Assembly: GCF_024808255.1 (NCBI RefSeq)
Contig: NZ_JANTYS010000016.1
Span: 87,752 to 151,751 of the forward strand
DNA: 64,000 bases
Reading direction: 5' to 3'
Source: Mucilaginibacter dorajii
GTDB taxonomy: Bacteria > Bacteroidota > Bacteroidia > Sphingobacteriales > Sphingobacteriaceae
Both the position numbers and the translations under genes were made by a program. The notes under the pieces were generated by a model, which saw only the letters and a list, made by a program, of their open reading frames with translations, had not been told where the DNA came from and did no database searches. Positions 8,029 to 16,471 of this stretch are shown here, one piece after another. Each line of letters opens with the position of its first letter. Position 1 is the first letter of the stretch.

Positions 8029-8250
8029 ATGACGGTAGAAGTTTTTAAAACCAATGTAAACAAGCGTAAAAACGCCGATATTTTGTTGCAGCACATCCAC
8101 CGCAATTTTGTTGGCTACATAGCCAATTTCGACCTGGATGATTGTGATAAAATTTTGCGGGTACAGTGTAATGACCGTACCATCAAAGCTAAGGCGCTTA
8201 TCCTGTTTTTAAAAGATTTTGGCTTTCATGCCGAGGTATTAACGGGTTAA
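8029..8250 (+). CDS. Small conserved-looking protein (73 aa), possible ferredoxin-like fold
   Basis: A 73-residue soluble protein beginning MTVEVFKTNVNKRKNADILL. The pattern of strand, helix, strand (NFDLDDCDKILRV), helix, strand (FGFHAEVLTG) fits a small alpha/beta sandwich similar to heavy-metal-associated domains, but it lacks a CxxC motif. The frame opens at 7957 inside the DoxX gene; the ATG at 8029 is chosen because homologous-type proteins begin at the first strand. It sits in the VOC/DoxX operon. Function unknown. Confidence 0.65.
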   Translation: MTVEVFKTNVNKRKNADILLQHIHRNFVGYIANFDLDDCDKILRVQCNDRTIKAKALILFLKDFGFHAEVLTG

Positions 8251-8301
8251 ACCTAAATAAAAACAAAAAACAGGTTTTGAATTATTAATTAAAAGGAGAA
8301 T

Positions 8302-8688
8302 ATGATGTTAAAAGAAAGCAAAGCATTCGGTGGTTTCTCGGTAAACGATACCGCTAAAGCCAAAGAATTTTATAGCAACGTATTGGGCCTCGATGTAAAA
8401 GACGAAGCCATGGGCGGGGTTATAAGTATTCAACTTGCCGGTGGCAATTATATAATTGCCTACCCCAAGCCTAACCATGTGCCCGCTACGTTTACCATAC
8501 TTAATTTCCCGGTACCTGATGTGGAAAAAGCGGTTGATGAGCTAACCCAACGCGGCGTAAAATTCATTATTTACAACGAAGAAAATTTCAAAACCGACGA
8601 CAAGGGCATTTTCCGTGGAGGAGGTCCGGTTATCGCCTGGTTTGCAGATCCGGCGGGTAATATCATGTCGGTTATACAACAAAACTAA
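8302..8688 (+). CDS. VOC family glyoxalase/bleomycin-resistance-like protein
   Basis: 128 residues, a standard single-domain VOC protein: FGGFSVNDTAKAKEFYSNVL at the start, a second module with VPDVEKAVDELTQRGVKF, and the C-terminal WFADPAGNIMSVIQ. Unusually for this window it has a clear ribosome-binding site, AAGGAG, 8-10 bases before the paired ATGATG start (8302/8305). Last gene of the VOC/DoxX operon, closed by a strong terminator. Enzymatic substrate unknown. Confidence 0.83.
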   Translation: MMLKESKAFGGFSVNDTAKAKEFYSNVLGLDVKDEAMGGVISIQLAGGNYIIAYPKPNHVPATFTILNFPVPDVEKAVDELTQRGVKFIIYNEENFKTDDKGIFRGGGPVIAWFADPAGNIMSVIQQN

Positions 8689-8711
8689 GGTTTCGATACC
8701 CCATAACAATC

Positions 8712-8745
8712 AAAGGCCCTTAAATTGATCATCTTAAGGGCCTTT
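8712..8745 (+). terminator. Intrinsic terminator of the VOC/DoxX operon
   Basis: 12-bp perfect inverted repeat AAAGGCCCTTAA / TTAAGGGCCTTT with a 10-base loop, followed by TTTCTATTTTC. It begins 24 bases after the stop of the last VOC gene. Confidence 0.88.
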
Positions 8746-8821
8746 TCTATTTTCAAGCCATTTTAGGATCATTTAAAAACGATACCCATCATTCTTGTTT
8801 TCATAGTATTATATGCTTTAT

Positions 8822-9358
8822 TTAACTCACAGCAAGCGTATTATCATTTATCTTCTTTTTCAATATCAACGCGCTGATAAGAGTTATAACTAAACCCACC
8901 GGTAAAATCTCTACATAGGTTATCAATATTACAAATATTGGGTTCTTATACATTTGTTTTAAATTGGTGGCACTTAAAATCTGCTCTTTAATCTCCTGCT
9001 CGCTTTTGCCGCTACTTTTAGCTTTAGCAATCATGGATGCGCTGTATTTATCCATAAAATCGGGTATAAAAAAATGATAGTCAAAAAGCCAGGCTACTAC
9101 ATACATGGTTGATGCTATCAATGTTATATAAAGGCCAATGGTAAAGGCCTTTCCAAATGTTATTGCACCGTTATTGTATTTATCCCTGTAATTTTTAACG
9201 GCTACAAATATCATAGAGAACGCTATAAGCTGGGTACCATACCCAAGATACATATTAACGCTCTCATTAGCGCCATTGCAATACACGGCGGTTATAAGCA
9301 TCATAAAGGTTACAATACAACCGGCTATTAAGCCAAAAGTGAGTACATTTTTTTTCAT
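8822..9358 (-). CDS. DUF4199 family membrane protein
   Basis: 178 residues with four hydrophobic helices (about 6-25, 38-54, 73-95 and 141-166). The DUF4199 signature loop is VKNYRDKYNNGAITFGKAF. A longer polar segment between helices 3 and 4 (about 100-138, rich in Lys, Ser and Glu) distinguishes it from the shorter member at 3495. It lies convergent to the VOC operon and downstream of the LuxR-type gene, 117 bases apart on the same strand. Function unknown. Confidence 0.8.
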   Translation of the reverse strand: MKKNVLTFGLIAGCIVTFMMLITAVYCNGANESVNMYLGYGTQLIAFSMIFVAVKNYRDKYNNGAITFGKAFTIGLYITLIASTMYVVAWLFDYHFFIPDFMDKYSASMIAKAKSSGKSEQEIKEQILSATNLKQMYKNPIFVILITYVEILPVGLVITLISALILKKKINDNTLAVS

Positions 9359-9475
9359 CGTTTTTAAGTTTTAAAGTTTGATGCAGCAAATTTGAGAATT
9401 GGCTTGCTCGATACGGTCATACTTTAGGGTGATTTTGCAGAAATACAACCACTTCATACTAAAGTACCACAATTT

Positions 9476-9946
9476 TCAGGCAATAAGATTAAGCTTTTTC
9501 GCCTTATCAACAGCCTGCGTGCGGCGGTCAACCTCCAGTTTGCCAAAAATATTTGATGAGTGTGTTTTGATGGTATTTAGTGATACAAATAGCCTTTGTG
9601 CAATTTCCTGGTTGCTGAAGCCTTCGCCCATCAACTGCAAAACCTCCAGTTCGCGCCTGCTTATAGCAACCTCGGCCAGGGCAGCTTCGTTTAACAAGAA
9701 TGGCCCATTATTACGATATACATATATCTCCTTTTCAACGTGAACGGTCTTCACTTTTGGCGAATTTAGTTTAAGAGCAAGCCAGATTCCCAGCGATGTA
9801 AAAATAATGGCTATAGCGGCAATGTAAAGTTCAAGAGAATTATCAATAATGATAAACCTATACTCAAGCCAGCGCATTAAAAACAGCATCACAGCAAGCG
9901 ATAGCCCGTATATAATGATGTGTTTGTTTTTTGCCAGCCTGTTCAA
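9476..9946 (-). CDS. Membrane-anchored LuxR-type transcriptional regulator
   Basis: 156 residues. Two hydrophobic helices at about 10-26 and 40-58 anchor the protein; a short linker follows, and the C-terminal 65 residues form a LuxR/GerE helix-turn-helix: ISRRELEVLQLMGEGFSNQE then NTIKTHSSNIFGKL. The architecture suggests a one-component membrane regulator that reads envelope or membrane state. It lies upstream of the DUF4199 gene on the same strand, a pairing that hints at shared regulation. It is divergent from the polysaccharide locus across about 495 bases, so it could regulate that locus, but nothing in the sequence proves this. Confidence 0.82.
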   Translation of the reverse strand: MNRLAKNKHIIIYGLSLAVMLFLMRWLEYRFIIIDNSLELYIAAIAIIFTSLGIWLALKLNSPKVKTVHVEKEIYVYRNNGPFLLNEAALAEVAISRRELEVLQLMGEGFSNQEIAQRLFVSLNTIKTHSSNIFGKLEVDRRTQAVDKAKKLNLIA

Positions 9947-10441
9947 AATCGTTTTGTCTGATATCCGGTATCAAAAATATAAAATTCAGCTTTAAAACAG
10001 CCGTGATAAAGGCGAATTAATTAAAGGTTACAGACAGGTAAAAACTTTCCCTATTTACTCATTAAAAATACCCCAAACGGGAATATATTCCTCAACCTTA
10101 AAGCAAATTGAAGGCAATAAATTAAGCTATTCTATAGATATTTAGTTTACTATCATCTATTACCTTGGCTATGAGGTTTATTGGCAAATAAATACACGGC
10201 AAGCATTAGTGGTAAAGATAATATACGTAATTTCGGTACAGGAATTGTTTACCCATGTAAAGTGCCAGGGTTTTAGGAATATTTACATAAAAACAAAACT
10301 CTGGCTCTGATTTTAACGTACACCTTATCAATATTAAAAACACATTTATTTGCCAAGGAATTAAAGCTGAATTCAATTTAAATTATTATTAGTTTACGTG
10401 TTACACCCGCTTTTTTAATCCAGATTCCACAAACCCGCAAC
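9947..10441. promoter_or_regulatory. Divergent upstream region of the exopolysaccharide locus
   Basis: About 495 non-coding bases between the LuxR-type gene and the first gene of the large biosynthetic block; the block's main promoter is expected here. It is A+T-rich. An imperfect hairpin CCAGGGTTTT / AAAACTCTGG encloses 20 bases near 10267-10306. I could not fix a convincing -33/-7 pair. No small gene stands out. Confidence 0.4.
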
Positions 10442-10828
10442 ATGAAGAAAACATTACTAATTGTCGATGACGATTTAAGCATATTAAAACTGCTCAATTT
10501 CATCCTTTCAAAAGATTACGATGTTGTTGTAAAAAATAACGGCATTGACGCATTTGGGTGGCTTGAAGACGGGCATTTTCCCGACTTAATTCTTTCCGAT
10601 CTTCAGATGCCTTACTTTGATGGACAATCTTTTGCAAAAAATGTTAAAATCAGTGGTTTTTACCGCGATATCCCAGTGTTACTGTTATCGGCGGCGCATG
10701 ATCTTGATGAACAGGTAAGCAATATGCCTTTTAAAATTGATGGCTACATGCACAAACCGTTTAAACCAACCGAACTAAAATCAGCAATTAACCAACTCTT
10801 ACAAGTATATGAATCAACAAACGTCTGA
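10442..10828 (+). CDS. Single-domain response regulator heading the polysaccharide locus
   Basis: 128 residues, one CheY-like receiver with no output domain. The acidic pocket is IVDDD at 7-11, the phosphoacceptor is Asp53 in LILSDLQMPYFDG, and the conserved lysine is in MHKPFKP near residue 109. All key residues are present, so it is probably phosphorylated. Its last 20 bases overlap the start of the next gene, which itself carries a degenerate receiver-like domain fused to a glycosyl-1-phosphate transferase. This suggests the pair communicate and that polymer synthesis is under phosphorelay control at the protein level. The cognate kinase is not nearby. Confidence 0.88.
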   Translation: MKKTLLIVDDDLSILKLLNFILSKDYDVVVKNNGIDAFGWLEDGHFPDLILSDLQMPYFDGQSFAKNVKISGFYRDIPVLLLSAAHDLDEQVSNMPFKIDGYMHKPFKPTELKSAINQLLQVYESTNV

Positions 10829-11894
10829 CTGGAACGAAAATACCGGTTCGCACATCAAGATTGCTTATGCTGGGGTTGATTTTAAAGACCTTGTAACAAG
10901 CGGCCTCAGTAATTTCAACGTTACTTATAATGATTCTATTGCCCAGCTTGATGAATACCTGGGTAATCAATCTATTTTAAGTGTTCCGGATATCATCCTG
11001 ATAGAAGTTGATACCGAAGGCAAATGTTTCCAATTGGTTCAGGAAATTAAAAAAAGCTTTCTGCTTAACGGATCTATCATTGTATTGCTATCAACTCATG
11101 CTGATAAAGAGCTTAAGAAAAAAGCACTTCAATTGAGGGTGCACGATTTTTACAGTTTGCCCTTCTCTATCGATGACCTGCGCGAGCGGTTAAACTTCCT
11201 GGTTACTTTTAAGCTCATCAAACCAAGATTACTTGAGTTATCAAAAGAGGTTGACACTACTTATAAAATGCCTTTCGGTAAACGCATTATTGATTTGGTG
11301 ATTTCGGGTTCCATGTTATTTTTCCTGTCGCCGGTTTGTTTAGTGGTTGCCATATTGATCAAGCTTGATTCAAAAGGCCCGGTATTTTACAAAAGTAAAC
11401 GTGTTGGAACCGGGTATAAGGTTTTCGATTTTTATAAATTCAGATCGATGCGTACCGACGCCGATCAGCTTTTGGCTAAACTATCAACAGAAAACAACCA
11501 GTATGCTTCTGAAGATGGTGCCCCTAAAGCTGCCTTTGTGAAAATCAAAAACGATCCCCGTATTACCAAACTTGGCAACTTTTTACGTAATTCAAGTCTT
11601 GACGAACTGCCACAGCTGTTTAACATTTTAATTGGCGATATGAGCGTAGTGGGCAACAGGCCATTACCGGTTTACGAAGCCGAAATGTTAACATCAAATG
11701 AATGGTCGATGCGGTTTTTAGGCCCTGCAGGATTAACAGGTCTGTGGCAAATCAGCAAACGGGGAAAAGAAGACATGAGCGAAAGGGAAAGAAAAAAATT
11801 AGATAACTTTTATGCCCAAAAGTATTCTATTTGGTTAGATTTACGGATTATTATCGGAACTGTGCCTGCGCTCTTTCAAAAAGAAAAAGTATAA
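10809..11894 (+). CDS. Pseudo-receiver fused to an undecaprenyl-phosphate sugar-phosphate transferase
   Basis: 361 residues. Residues about 15-130 resemble a response-regulator receiver, but the phosphoacceptor position is Glu66 (PDIILIEVD) and the conserved lysine is Leu117 (YSLPF), so it should not be phosphorylated. Residues about 155-361 are a monotopic bacterial sugar transferase (PF02397 type): FGKRIIDLVISGSMLFFLSP membrane re-entrant helix, YKFRSM, the catalytic Asp-Glu pair in SSLDELPQL, and GDMSVVGNRPLP. The enzyme moves a sugar phosphate from a nucleotide sugar to undecaprenyl phosphate, the first committed step of repeat-unit assembly. Known transferases of this kind often have other N-terminal regions; a receiver-like one is unusual. 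Confidence 0.88.
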   Translation: MNQQTSDWNENTGSHIKIAYAGVDFKDLVTSGLSNFNVTYNDSIAQLDEYLGNQSILSVPDIILIEVDTEGKCFQLVQEIKKSFLLNGSIIVLLSTHADKELKKKALQLRVHDFYSLPFSIDDLRERLNFLVTFKLIKPRLLELSKEVDTTYKMPFGKRIIDLVISGSMLFFLSPVCLVVAILIKLDSKGPVFYKSKRVGTGYKVFDFYKFRSMRTDADQLLAKLSTENNQYASEDGAPKAAFVKIKNDPRITKLGNFLRNSSLDELPQLFNILIGDMSVVGNRPLPVYEAEMLTSNEWSMRFLGPAGLTGLWQISKRGKEDMSERERKKLDNFYAQKYSIWLDLRIIIGTVPALFQKEKV

Positions 11895-11897
11895 ATA

Positions 11898-12578
11898 ATG
11901 AATAAGCACCTGAAAGTTTTTTGCTTTTTAATTACTACAACCTTATTTACCAATAACCTACATGCCCAGGAAACATTTATAAATAATGTTAACATGGCAT
12001 ATCTGGATAAGCTGGTAGCCATTGCTAAAAAGAATTACCCGGAGGTAAAGGTAAAGCAAAGCCAGGTTAACGCCGCGCATAGCAATTATAACGCAACTAA
12101 ATTTGCATGGCTGGATGGCTTAACCGCTTCATACATTTATAGCCCTCAAAACCTGGTTAACCAGGCACAGCCTTCTATATTTAAAGGGTACCAATTGGCA
12201 ATTACATTAAGTATTGGCCAATTGATCAGTAATCCGTCAATAATCAGCGCAGCGCGTGAAACTTACAAAGTTGCGCAATATCAACAGGCCGAGTATATGC
12301 TTAGTCTTGAAGCACAGGTACGCAAGCTTTATTTTACTTATTTAGAGGCCATGACAGAGTTAAGACTGCGCACGGGAGCAGTAACCGATGCAAGCAGCGC
12401 TGTAAAACAATTAAAGTATGCCTTTCAAAAGGGAGAAACCACTTTTCAGATCTATAATGAGCAATTAAATAGTTATTATAACCAAAACTCGTTTATGGTG
12501 CAGGCCGAATTAGCAACCTGGACTGCAAAAACGAATTTAGAAGAGCTATTAGGAATAAAATTAGAGGACGTAAAATAG
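11898..12578 (+). CDS. Short TolC-family protein of the polysaccharide export system
   Basis: 226 residues with a signal peptide (MNKHLKVFCFLITTTLFTNN, cleavage near LHAQ). The mature part is mostly long helices with coiled-coil character (KSQVNAAHSNYNATKFAWL; MLSLEAQVRKLYFTYLEAMT), typical of outer-membrane-efflux-type TolC proteins. Full TolC proteins have two such repeats and about 430-500 residues; this one has about half, with no sign of a frameshift, and its stop directly abuts the ATG of the next gene. It could trimerise or hexamerise as a periplasmic conduit partner for the Wzc-like protein. No Wza-type lipoprotein was found, so this may replace it. Confidence 0.75.
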   Translation: MNKHLKVFCFLITTTLFTNNLHAQETFINNVNMAYLDKLVAIAKKNYPEVKVKQSQVNAAHSNYNATKFAWLDGLTASYIYSPQNLVNQAQPSIFKGYQLAITLSIGQLISNPSIISAARETYKVAQYQQAEYMLSLEAQVRKLYFTYLEAMTELRLRTGAVTDASSAVKQLKYAFQKGETTFQIYNEQLNSYYNQNSFMVQAELATWTAKTNLEELLGIKLEDVK

Positions 12579-14744
12579 ATGGAGATAGGCAATTTTTTTA
12601 AACTTTTAAAAAAATACTTTTTAATAATCATACTGGTACCGGTTTTAGCGGTAATTGGGGCGGTTTTCCCAATCAAAAACCTTCCTGACAATTATACATC
12701 ACACGCCCAGATTGCTACGGGTATTGTTGACGCGTCGCGCCATTTGCTTGACAAGGATGCAAACGTTAATGTACAGGAACAACAGATATTAAGCGAGTTT
12801 AGTAACCTCATGGCAATCATGAAGTTAAAAAAAATGCTTAATCAGGTTTCTTATACCTTGATTATTCATGATCTTAAAAATCCAAACGCTCCATTCAGCA
12901 AGCCAAGTAAATTACTTGCAGAAATGCATGATTATGAACGCGAAGCTGCTCTGAAAATTTTTGAATCCAAATTCAACAACCTTGAAGCCTTATCGCTTTA
13001 CAACAAACAGGAGGCTGGGTTAAACGATCTTTTGCGTTCAATGAAATATGATGATGTATCGTTACGCAAGGACCTTTTGATTTTCAGGGACGACGAAAGT
13101 GATTTTATATCGGTAAGCTATGATTCGGCAAACCCACAATTATCTGCCACCGTTGTCAATACATTGTGTACACAGTTTATTAGTTACTACACGCAAACTG
13201 TTAAGAAAAATGAATCTAACGCGGTGCAGTTTTTATCAGATTTGTTGTTACAGAAAAGAAAAGCATTAAGTGACAAAACGGCCCAGCTACAGCAATATAA
13301 AATTGACAATGGGGTAATAAATCTTGATGAGCAATCAAAAGAGATCTTTAGCCAGATCATGGTTTATAATACCAAGAAACAAGAGGCCGAAAAAGATATA
13401 GCTTCCTATGAGGGCGCGTTAAAAAACATAGATAATAAATTCAATCCAGACGACAGGAAATATCTTGAATCGACAGTAAGCAAGTTTAATCAGGCAATTA
13501 CATCAACACAGGACCAGTTGCATGTGATGCAAAACAAGTACATCCGTAGTAATTACAACCCGGTATATAAACCTACGGTTGATTCCCTTCAAAAGGAATT
13601 AGCCTCCCAAATTAATCAATCCTCCGATAAATACAGCACAAATCCTTTAACACATGTTGATGACCTGGTTAAGCAAAAATTGACGCTTGAAGTTTCGCGC
13701 GACCTTGCTAAGTACAGCATTAAATCGATAAACGACGAAGTAGCTGATTTAAATGCCAAGTTTAACCGGCTGGTACCATTTGATGCCAAGGTAAAAACGT
13801 ACAATTTTGACATTGATATTGCCAGTAAAGAATATCTTGATGTTCTTAATAAATACAACGAAACTAATCTTAAATCAAACTTTAGCATTAAGCTAATTCA
13901 GGTAGAGATAGCAGCCCCGGAAGCTGCCCAGCCTTCAAAAAGGATATTGTTATTAGCATTAACCTTTATTTTAACCTCGTTTGTTTGCGTATTTGTATTA
14001 TTCATGATGTTTTACCTTGATGATACAATTAAGGAACCTGCCACATTGGTTAACAAAACACAGCTGCCTTTATTGGGATACCTTAACAAAATTCCAGGGG
14101 TAAGCCCCGATTTACGAAAGTTATGGGATGTGGAAAATCGCGATAAAATGCAACAGTTTAAAGAACTGTTACGTTCTGTAAGATTTGAAATTGACCAGGA
14201 ATTGCGTGGCGAAAAAATTATAGCGGTTACCAGTATGGGGCCTAATGAAGGCAAAACGCTTTTTGCTACAAGCCTGGCGTACTCCTACTCGATGATTAAT
14301 AAAAAGGTATTGCTGATTGATGGTAACTTTGATAAGCCCGATCTTACACAGGCCACACACCCTACCATGTACCTTGAAGATTATTTCAAGAACAATCCAT
14401 ATTACGATTATACGCTTGAGGTAAACAGCGGTACAGCAGCAGTATTCGGCAATCACGGTGGCGATGTTACCCTGCTTGAAATTGGTGAAGAAGGTTTTGT
14501 TAAAACCCGTTTTGATGATTTGACGTCAAAGTACGATATCATAATAATAGACACGGCTGCGTTGAGCGCTTTAAATAAATCAAAAGAATGGTTGCTTTTT
14601 GCTAACAAAACAGTAGTGATATTTGAAGCCAACAAGGAGTTAACCAACGCACATAAACCTCACCTGGCTTTTTTAAAAAGCATGGGTAACAAATTTGGAG
14701 GCTGGGTTTTAAATAAGGCCAGTTTAGATAAAAAGAAAAGATAG
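12579..14744 (+). CDS. Wzc/Wzz-like polysaccharide copolymerase with P-loop ATPase domain
   Basis: 721 residues. The membrane helix at about 15-32 and a second at about 460-482 enclose a long periplasmic coiled-coil region, the Wzz-type chain-length module. The cytoplasmic C-terminus has a Walker A motif SMGPNEGKT (Lys559), a Walker A'-like VLLIDGNFDKP and a Walker B-like DIIIIDTAAL, as in bacterial tyrosine kinases. The A' motif departs from the usual DADxRxP form, and the C-terminus KASLDKKKR has no tyrosine cluster, so tyrosine autophosphorylation may be absent. The role is control of polymer length and coupling to export. Start codon immediately follows the TolC stop. Confidence 0.86.
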   Translation: MEIGNFFKLLKKYFLIIILVPVLAVIGAVFPIKNLPDNYTSHAQIATGIVDASRHLLDKDANVNVQEQQILSEFSNLMAIMKLKKMLNQVSYTLIIHDLKNPNAPFSKPSKLLAEMHDYEREAALKIFESKFNNLEALSLYNKQEAGLNDLLRSMKYDDVSLRKDLLIFRDDESDFISVSYDSANPQLSATVVNTLCTQFISYYTQTVKKNESNAVQFLSDLLLQKRKALSDKTAQLQQYKIDNGVINLDEQSKEIFSQIMVYNTKKQEAEKDIASYEGALKNIDNKFNPDDRKYLESTVSKFNQAITSTQDQLHVMQNKYIRSNYNPVYKPTVDSLQKELASQINQSSDKYSTNPLTHVDDLVKQKLTLEVSRDLAKYSIKSINDEVADLNAKFNRLVPFDAKVKTYNFDIDIASKEYLDVLNKYNETNLKSNFSIKLIQVEIAAPEAAQPSKRILLLALTFILTSFVCVFVLFMMFYLDDTIKEPATLVNKTQLPLLGYLNKIPGVSPDLRKLWDVENRDKMQQFKELLRSVRFEIDQELRGEKIIAVTSMGPNEGKTLFATSLAYSYSMINKKVLLIDGNFDKPDLTQATHPTMYLEDYFKNNPYYDYTLEVNSGTAAVFGNHGGDVTLLEIGEEGFVKTRFDDLTSKYDIIIIDTAALSALNKSKEWLLFANKTVVIFEANKELTNAHKPHLAFLKSMGNKFGGWVLNKASLDKKKR

Positions 14745-14791
14745 ATCTTCGTAAATGCCAGCACTGTTTGGGGTGTTTTAAGTTTTATAAT

Positions 14792-14929
14792 ATGAGAGTA
14801 GATCCTATTGCACCAAAACCAGACCCCTTTGAACATTTAACGCCGCTTCAAAACAGATCGCGTAAGGCCGCGATAGCAATATCTTTTATAGGCGTTTTTG
14901 TATGGGTAGTTAAAATTTTATTATTATAA
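14792..14929 (+). CDS. Small membrane protein in the polysaccharide operon (45 aa)
   Basis: A 45-codon frame starting ATG and ending TAA, in the gap between the Wzc-like and Wzy genes. The product begins MRVDPIAPKPDPFEHLTPLQ, then a basic NRSRKAA stretch, then one hydrophobic helix IAISFIGVFVWVVKILLL at the very C-terminus. This is the layout of a tail-anchored or single-span accessory protein. It is correctly oriented, 47 bases after one gene and 17 before the next. No known family is recognised. A role as an accessory of the Wzc/Wzy complex is inference from position. Confidence 0.6.
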   Translation: MRVDPIAPKPDPFEHLTPLQNRSRKAAIAISFIGVFVWVVKILLL

Positions 14930-14946
14930 ACCCCAATTTTTACCTG

Positions 14947-16449
14947 ATGCCGAATAATCAAACAGGAAGTGTTAAAGAAAAAGGATCCTTTTGGAGAAAC
15001 CAGCTTATTCAAAAGTTTTCCAGCCCGCTTGTCATATCTTTTTTGATAATAGCAGCCTTATTTGTGGCATTTGTTGTGTACAAACTTGCATTTATAGGCG
15101 CAGGTATAATATTGATACTTATAATTGGCCTGCCTATCCTTTTTTCAATTGTAGCGTATCCTAAATTTGGCATCGCTGTTTTAATAGTGGTGGCCTTTTT
15201 TATCAACTACGTTTCTGAATTTTTACCAGAAGCGGTACCCATAGGTACATTGCTTGATGCCATAACCTACCTGCTCATTCTTGGTTTCTTTATTAAACAA
15301 AAGAGTGAAAACGATTATAGCTACTTTAAAAATCCTATCAGCACATTAATTATCATTTGGCTGGCCTATAACATTATCCAGGTGGCAAATCCTTCGGCAT
15401 CATCAGTATTGGCATGGATTTACACGGTGCGCACGGTGGGCTTCATTATGCTCATGTATTTTGTGTTCGTATATCATATACGATCTGTCGATTTTATAAA
15501 ATTTTTATTAAAACTGTGGCTTGCCCTCGATTTGATCGCCGGCATATCGGCATTTCAACAAGAAAACTTTGGCTTCCTGCCTTTCGAAAAAAAGTGGCTT
15601 TTCTCTGATCCCTTGCGTGTTGGTTTACTGTTTATAAACGGACATATGCGTAAGTTCGGGACATTTTCAGACCCGGTTACGTTTTCATACAACATGGTTA
15701 TTGGCAGCCTTCTTTGCATTGGCTTAATTATGGGAAATATTACCACGCGTAAAAAAGTTATACTGGGATGCCTTGCCGCGTTTTTTTTATATGTGATGCT
15801 TTATTCAGGCACAAGGGCGGCATATGTGTTATTGCCTGCATCGCTTGTAATTTTAGCGGTGTTAAATTTTAATACCAAGGTGCTCGCTTTTACTATTGCA
15901 GCAGGCTTAATGCTGGCTTTTTTAATTGTAGTGCCTACATCAAATCCATCCATAAAAAGGTTTCAGACCGCTTTTAGCCCATCTGATGATCCATCATACA
16001 ATGTACGGGTTGAAAATCAAAAAAGAATAAAGCCCTTTATCTTATCGCACCCTTTAGGCGGGGGGCTCGGTTCAGTAGGTATTTGGGGCAGGCGATTCTC
16101 GCCAAACTCGATGCTGGCAAAATTCCCTCCTGATAGTGGCTTTGTACGTGTCGCGGTCGAAATGGGTTGGATTGGTCTGATTCTATTTTGTACCTTATTG
16201 TTTGTTGTGCTAAAAAATGGCATCAACTTCTTTTTCAGGATCAAAGACCCCGATTTAAGAAACTATTGTATGACCATGATCCTGGTGATATTTGCCTTTA
16301 ATATCGGCAATTTTCCGCAGCAAGCCATTGTACAGTATCCATCAAATATTTTGTTTTACCTATCTATAGCCATTATAGTAGCCTGTATGCGGCTCGACCT
16401 TCAAAAGCAAAATAATCTAACAGATAGTACCAATGTGGGCAACGTATAA
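14947..16449 (+). CDS. O-antigen ligase/polymerase-like membrane protein (Wzy)
   Basis: 500 residues with about ten to twelve hydrophobic segments and a large periplasmic loop (about 335-390). The Wzy_C-type region is seen as YSGTRAAYVLLPASLV near residue 285, followed by the loop containing LSHPLGGGLGSVGIWG. Proteins of this group either polymerise lipid-linked repeat units or ligate glycans to acceptors. Position between Wzc-like and Wzx-like genes favours polymerase. A polar N-terminus of about 25 residues precedes the first helix. Confidence 0.83.
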   Translation: MPNNQTGSVKEKGSFWRNQLIQKFSSPLVISFLIIAALFVAFVVYKLAFIGAGIILILIIGLPILFSIVAYPKFGIAVLIVVAFFINYVSEFLPEAVPIGTLLDAITYLLILGFFIKQKSENDYSYFKNPISTLIIIWLAYNIIQVANPSASSVLAWIYTVRTVGFIMLMYFVFVYHIRSVDFIKFLLKLWLALDLIAGISAFQQENFGFLPFEKKWLFSDPLRVGLLFINGHMRKFGTFSDPVTFSYNMVIGSLLCIGLIMGNITTRKKVILGCLAAFFLYVMLYSGTRAAYVLLPASLVILAVLNFNTKVLAFTIAAGLMLAFLIVVPTSNPSIKRFQTAFSPSDDPSYNVRVENQKRIKPFILSHPLGGGLGSVGIWGRRFSPNSMLAKFPPDSGFVRVAVEMGWIGLILFCTLLFVVLKNGINFFFRIKDPDLRNYCMTMILVIFAFNIGNFPQQAIVQYPSNILFYLSIAIIVACMRLDLQKQNNLTDSTNVGNV

Positions 16450-16471
16450 TTAAAAAGAACCCGTTAAACCA

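Noticed and set aside
12579..14744. Active tyrosine kinase Wzc
   Set aside because: Walker A is present but the tyrosine tail and the usual A' motif are missing, so I call it Wzc-like only.
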